Shown: piece by piece, positions 22,385 through 27,046 of the stretch | Position numbering within the stretch: position 1 is the stretch's first letter | How the letters are laid out: every line of letters starts with the position of its first letter | Assembly: GCA_965658595.1 (NCBI GenBank) | Contig: CBFHSW010000051.1 | Coordinates: forward strand, 1 to 27,046 | DNA length: 27,046 nucleotides | Direction: 5' to 3' | Source of the DNA: UBA1858 sp965658595 | GTDB lineage: Bacteria > Pseudomonadota > Gammaproteobacteria > UBA4575 | The notes under the pieces: model-generated | The model's database searches: none | What the model saw: only the letters and a program-made list of their open reading frames with translations | What the model was told of the DNA's origin: nothing | Made by a program: the position numbers and the translations under genes

Positions 22385-23520
22385 TCAAAGAAACCCTTCA
22401 CATAGTCACTTAACTTACGCATCAGACTGCCTTCATCAATACTTTGCAATGCCACCAAATCGTATTCAATGTTGTCATGTTCTGTCACCGCAATGATGAC
22501 TTTACCTAATACCTGACCTTTTTCGATTGGTGCCTCCAGACGAGTAGGCAGTTCTAAATGAGGTTGTATATCTTTGTAGCGTCCACGCGCCAATGTAATC
22601 ACCACATCTTCAGCTACCCCTAGTTGAATCTCTTTCTCCTCACCATACCAAACACGTTTAGTGATTAAAGTTTGTTGATTATCATAAAGGCTATGCGTTT
22701 CAAAAAATCTAAACCCATAATTGAGTAAAGATTGTGATTGGGTGACGCGCGCATTACTCGACGGCGCACCGAGAATGACTGACGTCAAACGCATGCCATC
22801 TCGGAGCGCGGAAGAAGCCAAGCAATACTTGGCGGCATCAGTATGTCCAGTCTTCAAGCCATCTACTGAGGGGTCTCGCCATAATAGGCGATTACGATTC
22901 TTTTGAGTGATATTGTTGTATGTATATTCCTTCACAGAATAGCGCTTATATTGCTCGGGAAAATCACGAATAATGGCTGTGCTCAAAGCCGCAATATCAC
23001 GTGCTGTTGTATAGTGCTGCTCATGAGTCAATCCAGTCGCATTCATAAAATGCGAGCCATTTAGCCCCAACGCTTTGGCTTGTGTATTCATCAAATCAGC
23101 AAAGGCAGATTCACTTCCTGCAATGTGTTCAGCCAGAGCAATACTGGCATCATTACCTGATTGCACAATCAAACCTTGCAGCAATTCTTCAATGCTCACA
23201 TATTTTCCTACTTCGATGAACATTCTAGAACCCGGGGCACGCCAAGCTTTTTCACTCACCAACACTTGATCAGTTAATTCAATATTGCCCTGAGCAAGAG
23301 CTTTATAAACAATATAAGCAGTCATCAATTTTGTAATACTGGCAGGATCGTTTCGTTCATCAGCATTTTTTTCAGCAATCACATGCTGGGTATGATGATC
23401 GATTAAAATATAACTTTTCGCATTAGTACCAGGTGGCTTAGGGGTCGGTATTGAAGCGGCCCAACTTAATCCGTACACACAACTTAACAGCGTGACGGCT
23501 ACGATTTTATTTAATTTCAT
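22381..23520 (-). CDS. dacA: D-alanyl-D-alanine carboxypeptidase, PBP5/6 family
   Basis: DacA trims the terminal D-alanine of peptidoglycan side chains in the periplasm. The protein (379 aa) has a signal peptide (1-22, ending WAAS). It has nucleophile motif SITK (Ser61, Lys64), SGN (121-123) and KTG (224-226) in the penicillin-binding domain, a beta-rich C-terminal domain, and an amphipathic C-terminal helix (SLMRKLSDYVKGFF) that anchors the enzyme to the inner membrane. The gap to rlpA is 61 bases. dat overlaps its 3' end, linking D-amino-acid removal and synthesis in one transcript. Confidence 0.93.
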   Translation of the reverse strand: MKLNKIVAVTLLSCVYGLSWAASIPTPKPPGTNAKSYILIDHHTQHVIAEKNADERNDPASITKLMTAYIVYKALAQGNIELTDQVLVSEKAWRAPGSRMFIEVGKYVSIEELLQGLIVQSGNDASIALAEHIAGSESAFADLMNTQAKALGLNGSHFMNATGLTHEQHYTTARDIAALSTAIIRDFPEQYKRYSVKEYTYNNITQKNRNRLLWRDPSVDGLKTGHTDAAKYCLASSALRDGMRLTSVILGAPSSNARVTQSQSLLNYGFRFFETHSLYDNQQTLITKRVWYGEEKEIQLGVAEDVVITLARGRYKDIQPHLELPTRLEAPIEKGQVLGKVIIAVTEHDNIEYDLVALQSIDEGSLMRKLSDYVKGFFE

Positions 23521-23581
23521 TATATCTATGTTTTTTAATTTTGATGGTTTGCAATCACAGCATAAAAGCTAAGATTGATGA

Positions 23582-24442
23582 TTACGGTGCCAGTGCTTCT
23601 GAAAATACAATTTTGTAATCCTGGTGTTGTATTTCATTGAGTTTTAATACAGTAGCATCGGCTTGTGAAACCGTGTCTAACGGCCCTATCCAAACTTTAT
23701 GTATAACATCCTCAGTATGAGAAAATTGATGCACATCGACTGTTCCCAAATCTAATGAGCGCATCTTTTGGGCAAGTAACTGAGCATTACTCTGCACACC
23801 AAACGCTCCCACCTGCACAAATATTTTGAGCTCATCATTAGGCATGCCGTCGTGCTGTGTTTGCTCTTCAACTTGCTCCAAACCTGCTGCCTTCGTTTCT
23901 GCTATAGCGATAGCACTCGTCGTTGGGTCTATGGCTCGCACCTCAACGTAACCGGTACCACGTGACACTATGCCTAGCTGGGTAGCCGCTGTGTAGGATA
24001 AATCAATGATTCGATTATCATGAAAGGGCCCTCGATCATTAATCCTTACAATGATTGAGCGCCCATTGGTTTTATTAGTCACTCGTGCATAGCATGGAAT
24101 AGGCAGAGTCTTGTGAGCGGCGGTGATTTTATACATATCATAAGTCTCACCACTAGAAGTTCGCTTACCATGGAATTTCGGTCCGTACCATGAAGCGATA
24201 CCCTCTTCGACATAACCTTTAACTGTAGGCAATGTGTAATAGCGTTTTCCAAAAACAACATAAGAAGGTGGATTACCGTATTTACTCTTAGGTTCATTCT
24301 TAGGCACAACCTTACCATTGGTATCGACCATTTCTGGCGCCGGTTCAACCGCTTTAGTCTGTTGTGAAATTTTAGTTGAACAGGCATTTAAAAGCAGCAC
24401 CGAGACGCACACCACTAAAATACTTCGCAAAGTGTTGCTCAT
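23582..24442 (-). CDS. rlpA: RlpA septal-ring lipoprotein, lytic transglycosylase with SPOR domain
   Basis: RlpA is an outer-membrane lipoprotein that cleaves naked glycan strands. I choose ATG at 24442, which overlaps the mltB stop as TAATG and gives a proper lipoprotein signal (MSNTLRS, then a hydrophobic core, lipobox LLNAC). A start 27 bases upstream would add nine residues. The double-psi beta-barrel domain contains GIASWYGPKFHGKRTSSGETYDM, of which the Glu, the His of AHKTLP and the Asp of NDRGPF are the known catalytic set. The C-terminal SPOR domain (KIFVQVGAFGVQSNAQLLA onward) binds denuded peptidoglycan. The protein is about 286 aa. Confidence 0.92.
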   Translation of the reverse strand: MSNTLRSILVVCVSVLLLNACSTKISQQTKAVEPAPEMVDTNGKVVPKNEPKSKYGNPPSYVVFGKRYYTLPTVKGYVEEGIASWYGPKFHGKRTSSGETYDMYKITAAHKTLPIPCYARVTNKTNGRSIIVRINDRGPFHDNRIIDLSYTAATQLGIVSRGTGYVEVRAIDPTTSAIAIAETKAAGLEQVEEQTQHDGMPNDELKIFVQVGAFGVQSNAQLLAQKMRSLDLGTVDVHQFSHTEDVIHKVWIGPLDTVSQADATVLKLNEIQHQDYKIVFSEALAP

Positions 24443-25425
24443 TACTGAATGGCTTGAGATGAACTCCATCGTCCCATTATTTCCTTACTAAGTTGATAAA
24501 CAGCCATAGCATACATATGACTATGGTTATAACGCGTAATGACATAAAAATTGTGTTCTCCCAACCAATACTCTTGGGCATTTTTCTGATTTAGAACAAT
24601 CAAAGATACTAAACCATCAGACTCTCCACTCACATCAAAACCCATCTGTTGAAGTGCTTGCAAGGAATATGATGGCTTGAGTTTATTTTTCACATCAATC
24701 TGTGTGGGGTCACCTGTAAACTGCATAGGTTGGGTGACAGCCTGCCCATACTTCCAACCGTGTTGTTTAAAGTAATTCGCCACACTAAAAATAATATCTC
24801 TAGGACTTTCCCATAGATCACGTTTACCATCATCATCTCCATCCACTGAATAATGACGATAACTACTGGAAATAAATTGACCTAAGCCCATTGCACCCGC
24901 ATAAGAACCATATAAGGCGCTCGCATCTAAACCTTCTTCACGACACAGCAATAGATAATGCTTTAACTCTGAGCGAAAGAACTTAGAGCGAGTCGGCCCA
25001 AAACCCAAAGTCACCAAGCTATCAAATACAGGATGCTTACCTGTATGTTTACCAAAATAAGTTTCAACACCAATGATAGAAACGATGATTTCAGCTGGCA
25101 CTCCGTATTTTTGTTCTGCTTCAGCCAAGATAGTGGCATGTTGATTCCAGAACTTGACCCCATTTTTTATGCGTGATTGCGTCACAAAAATAGGTCGATA
25201 TTGATGCCACTGCTTCTTGCGTTCAGCCGGTGCTTTGATCGCTTTTGCCACCTGCTTTTGCTCTTTGACACGCTTGAATAACGCTTCTAGTTCAGCCTGA
25301 GGATAATCGTGTTCCTCCACCATGGCTTGGATAAAATCCTTCACATCTTGGCGTTCATAATACGAGGCCGCCCAAGTTGTCGTTGACAATACCAGTAGCA
25401 AATTAATGAGTATGAATCGTTTCAA
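24442..25425 (-). CDS. mltB: Membrane-bound lytic transglycosylase B
   Basis: MltB cleaves the MurNAc-GlcNAc bond of peptidoglycan, releasing anhydro-muropeptides of the kind that feed recycling. The protein (327 aa) has signal peptide MKRFILINLLLVLSTTTWAA and catalytic Glu121 in IIGVETYFGKHTGK. It also has YAGAMGLGQFISSSYRHYSVDGDDDGKRDLW (first part residues 176-190 or so). The start is TTG at 25425, overlapping the rodA TGA (TTGA). It is the only start that preserves the signal peptide. No lipobox cysteine is visible, so it is probably soluble in the periplasm, unlike E. coli MltB. Confidence 0.92.
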   Translation of the reverse strand: MKRFILINLLLVLSTTTWAASYYERQDVKDFIQAMVEEHDYPQAELEALFKRVKEQKQVAKAIKAPAERKKQWHQYRPIFVTQSRIKNGVKFWNQHATILAEAEQKYGVPAEIIVSIIGVETYFGKHTGKHPVFDSLVTLGFGPTRSKFFRSELKHYLLLCREEGLDASALYGSYAGAMGLGQFISSSYRHYSVDGDDDGKRDLWESPRDIIFSVANYFKQHGWKYGQAVTQPMQFTGDPTQIDVKNKLKPSYSLQALQQMGFDVSGESDGLVSLIVLNQKNAQEYWLGEHNFYVITRYNHSHMYAMAVYQLSKEIMGRWSSSQAIQ

Positions 25426-26546
25426 TGGCCTAACAACTTTTTATGAGAATGAATTGACATGAGCACTCCAAACATAGCTAACAACGTTACCATAGAGGTA
25501 CCCCCGTAGCTAATCAATGGCAATGGTACTCCCACTACCGGTAACAAGCCCGATACCATGCCAATATTAACAAATACGTAAGAGAAAAAGGACAAGCTAA
25601 TTGCTCCACCCAATAATCGGGCATAACTACTTTGCGCATTAGCGGCAATGATCAAACCTCGCACAATAATAATCAGATATAGCAATATCAGCATAGAGGC
25701 GCCAATAAAGCCGAATTCTTCACTAAACACCGAGAATATGAAGTCTGTGGAACGCTCAGGTACAAAATCTAAGTGTGACTGAGTACCATCAAACCAGCCA
25801 CGCCCATATACCCCTCCTGAACCTATAGCGATTTTGGATTGAATAATATGGTAGCCCGCACCCAATGGATCTCTCTCCGGATCCAACAATGTCAATATTC
25901 TGACACGCTGATAATCGTGTAATAAGTAGTTCCAAAATACAGGTGCGGCAGCCATCGTCAAACCCATCAGGACAGCAATTAGCCGATAGCTAATACCTGC
26001 TAGAAATATTACAAACAAACCTGTTCCCGTGACTAATATGGCGGTACCCAAATCTGGCTGACGTATAATCAGTATCACCGGAAAAAGCACAATCACAAAA
26101 GCAATAGTAATGCTTTTCAGACTCGGCGGTAATGACATCCCAGAAAAATACCAAGCCACCATCATGGGTAAGCATATCTTCATTAACTCAGAAGGCTGAA
26201 AGCGAATAAAGCCAAGATCCAGCCAGCGTTGTGCACCCTTACTCATATCACCGACAGCCAGCACCAGTAACAATAAAACCACACCCAAGAGGTACAACCA
26301 AAAAGACCATTTACGAAATTGTTCTACAGGGATTTGGGCGAATACCAATAAGCCGACAAACCCAATCAGTAAGCGTATACATTGACGTTGCACCAGATCG
26401 ATATCACCGCCACTGGCGCTGTATAAAACCATCAAACCGCTCAGGCTTAATATCACCAAAGCCATAAATAGCATCGCATCAATCTTTAGAAAATCATAGA
26501 TAATACGAAACGGATGCTCATATAAGTCTGACTTAATGGCTGGCAA
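25422..26546 (-). CDS. rodA: RodA (MrdB) peptidoglycan glycosyltransferase, SEDS family
   Basis: RodA polymerises lipid II during cell elongation as partner of PBP2. The protein (374 aa) is an integral membrane protein with about ten helices. Its SEDS signatures are RFQPSELMKICLPMMVAWY, IRQPDLGTAILV, GYHIIQSKIAIGSGG, PERSTDFIFSVFSEEFGF and LPLISYGGTSMVTLLAMFG. The conserved Asp and Glu residues of these loops are present. It overlaps mrdA by 14 bases and mltB by 4, so the elongasome genes are tightly coupled. Confidence 0.95.
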   Translation of the reverse strand: MPAIKSDLYEHPFRIIYDFLKIDAMLFMALVILSLSGLMVLYSASGGDIDLVQRQCIRLLIGFVGLLVFAQIPVEQFRKWSFWLYLLGVVLLLLVLAVGDMSKGAQRWLDLGFIRFQPSELMKICLPMMVAWYFSGMSLPPSLKSITIAFVIVLFPVILIIRQPDLGTAILVTGTGLFVIFLAGISYRLIAVLMGLTMAAAPVFWNYLLHDYQRVRILTLLDPERDPLGAGYHIIQSKIAIGSGGVYGRGWFDGTQSHLDFVPERSTDFIFSVFSEEFGFIGASMLILLYLIIIVRGLIIAANAQSSYARLLGGAISLSFFSYVFVNIGMVSGLLPVVGVPLPLISYGGTSMVTLLAMFGVLMSIHSHKKLLGH

Positions 26547-27046
26547 GGTACTTTTCCCTAAGTAGATAACTATCGATTAACTGGCGGGCTATGGGAGCTG
26601 CTGTGATGCTTCCACCTCCACCATTTTCCACTATCACGGCAAGTGCTATTTGTGGATTTTCTACTGGCGCGAATGCGACGAATAAAGAATGATCACGCAG
26701 GTTTTCAGGCACTGTTTCTTCATCGTACTCGGCATCTTGAGCAATACTAAACACTTGAGCGGTACCCGTCTTACCTGCCATGTTATAAGCTATCCCTTTC
26801 GCGATGGCGCGCGCGGTACCATGTGGTGCATGTATTACATCCTGCATGGCTTGTGTGATTACTTGCCAATGCCGAGTATCACCGACTTCAACAGCCGCCA
26901 TAGGAACTGGAGCAACTGGCTGCCAGCCCTCCTCACCGACAGTGCGTGTTGCTTTAACCATACGTGGTTGATACGTCTGACCTTGAGTAGCCAGATGAGA
27001 GGTCATCATGGCCAATTGTAATGGGGTTGCAAGCATATAACCTTGC
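26533..27046 (-). CDS. mrdA: Penicillin-binding protein 2, C-terminal part
   Basis: This is the transpeptidase of the elongasome. Only the last 171 residues or so are inside the window; the frame is open to the right edge and begins QGYMLATPLQLAMM, a typical PBP2 segment. The KTGTAQVF motif of the active site and the FVAFAPVENPQIALAVIVENGGGG region follow. The catalytic SxxK lies outside. The gene ends LREKYLASH and its stop overlaps rodA by 14 bases. Confidence 0.93.
   Translation of the reverse strand, partial: QGYMLATPLQLAMMTSHLATQGQTYQPRMVKATRTVGEEGWQPVAPVPMAAVEVGDTRHWQVITQAMQDVIHAPHGTARAIAKGIAYNMAGKTGTAQVFSIAQDAEYDEETVPENLRDHSLFVAFAPVENPQIALAVIVENGGGGSITAAPIARQLIDSYLLREKYLASH

Noticed and set aside
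24079..24387. 102-codon frame overlapping rlpA in another phase
   Set aside because: Overlaps the conserved catalytic domain of rlpA and has no family features.
1..27046. CRISPR array, prophage, transposase, defence or toxin-antitoxin genes, tRNA or rRNA
   Set aside because: I looked for regularly spaced repeats, integrase or transposase motifs and RNA gene signatures and saw none.

Overview
The window looks like chromosomal DNA of a methylotrophic gammaproteobacterium of moderate to low GC. This rests on three things: an almost complete serine-cycle gene set for formaldehyde/methylene-tetrahydrofolate assimilation, a gammaproteobacterial-style cell-shape operon (mrdA-rodA-mltB-rlpA-dacA-dat-ybeD), and a fused kinase-like/GNAT argA. 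I cannot name a genus from sequence alone. No phage, insertion sequence, CRISPR array, tRNA or rRNA was recognised, and the gene density and operon overlaps are those of core genome.

Region 1 (1-10797, + strand) is the C1 block: folD (5' end missing), sgaA (serine-glyoxylate aminotransferase), mclA (malyl-CoA lyase), mtkA and mtkB (malate-CoA ligase), hprA (hydroxypyruvate reductase), ppc (PEP carboxylase) and mtdA (methylene-H4F dehydrogenase). Hairpin terminators divide it into sgaA-mclA, mtkA-mtkB-hprA and ppc-mtdA. Together these turn glyoxylate + serine to hydroxypyruvate and glycine, reduce hydroxypyruvate to glycerate, carboxylate PEP, activate malate to malyl-CoA and split it to glyoxylate and acetyl-CoA. 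glyA, glycerate kinase and fch are not here; the neighbouring folD could supply methenyl-H4F cyclohydrolase activity.

Region 2 (10787-13433, - strand) converges on mtdA. It holds a RegA/PrrA/RoxR-type response regulator, its RegB/PrrB/RoxS-type redox sensor kinase, and an unrecognised exported protein. The regB start codon lies in the loop of a 12-bp RNA hairpin and overlaps a 5-codon upstream ORF.

Region 3 (13434-18672) has argA and a small exported EF-hand protein on +, then an AlsS-like acetolactate synthase and an aldehyde dehydrogenase on - as a two-gene operon.

Region 4 (18673-27046) is largely peptidoglycan metabolism. amgK-murU (MurNAc recycling) on + converges on a nine-gene - strand operon: mrdA (PBP2, N-terminal part outside the window), rodA, mltB, rlpA, dacA, dat, ybeD, rluE and a small three-helix membrane protein. 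Most of its genes overlap or abut.

The observations I rate highest are the structured regB start region, the replacement in PEP carboxylase of residues that bind the inhibitor aspartate in E. coli, the histone-H1-like tail of SgaA, and the attenuator-like leader of mtkA.
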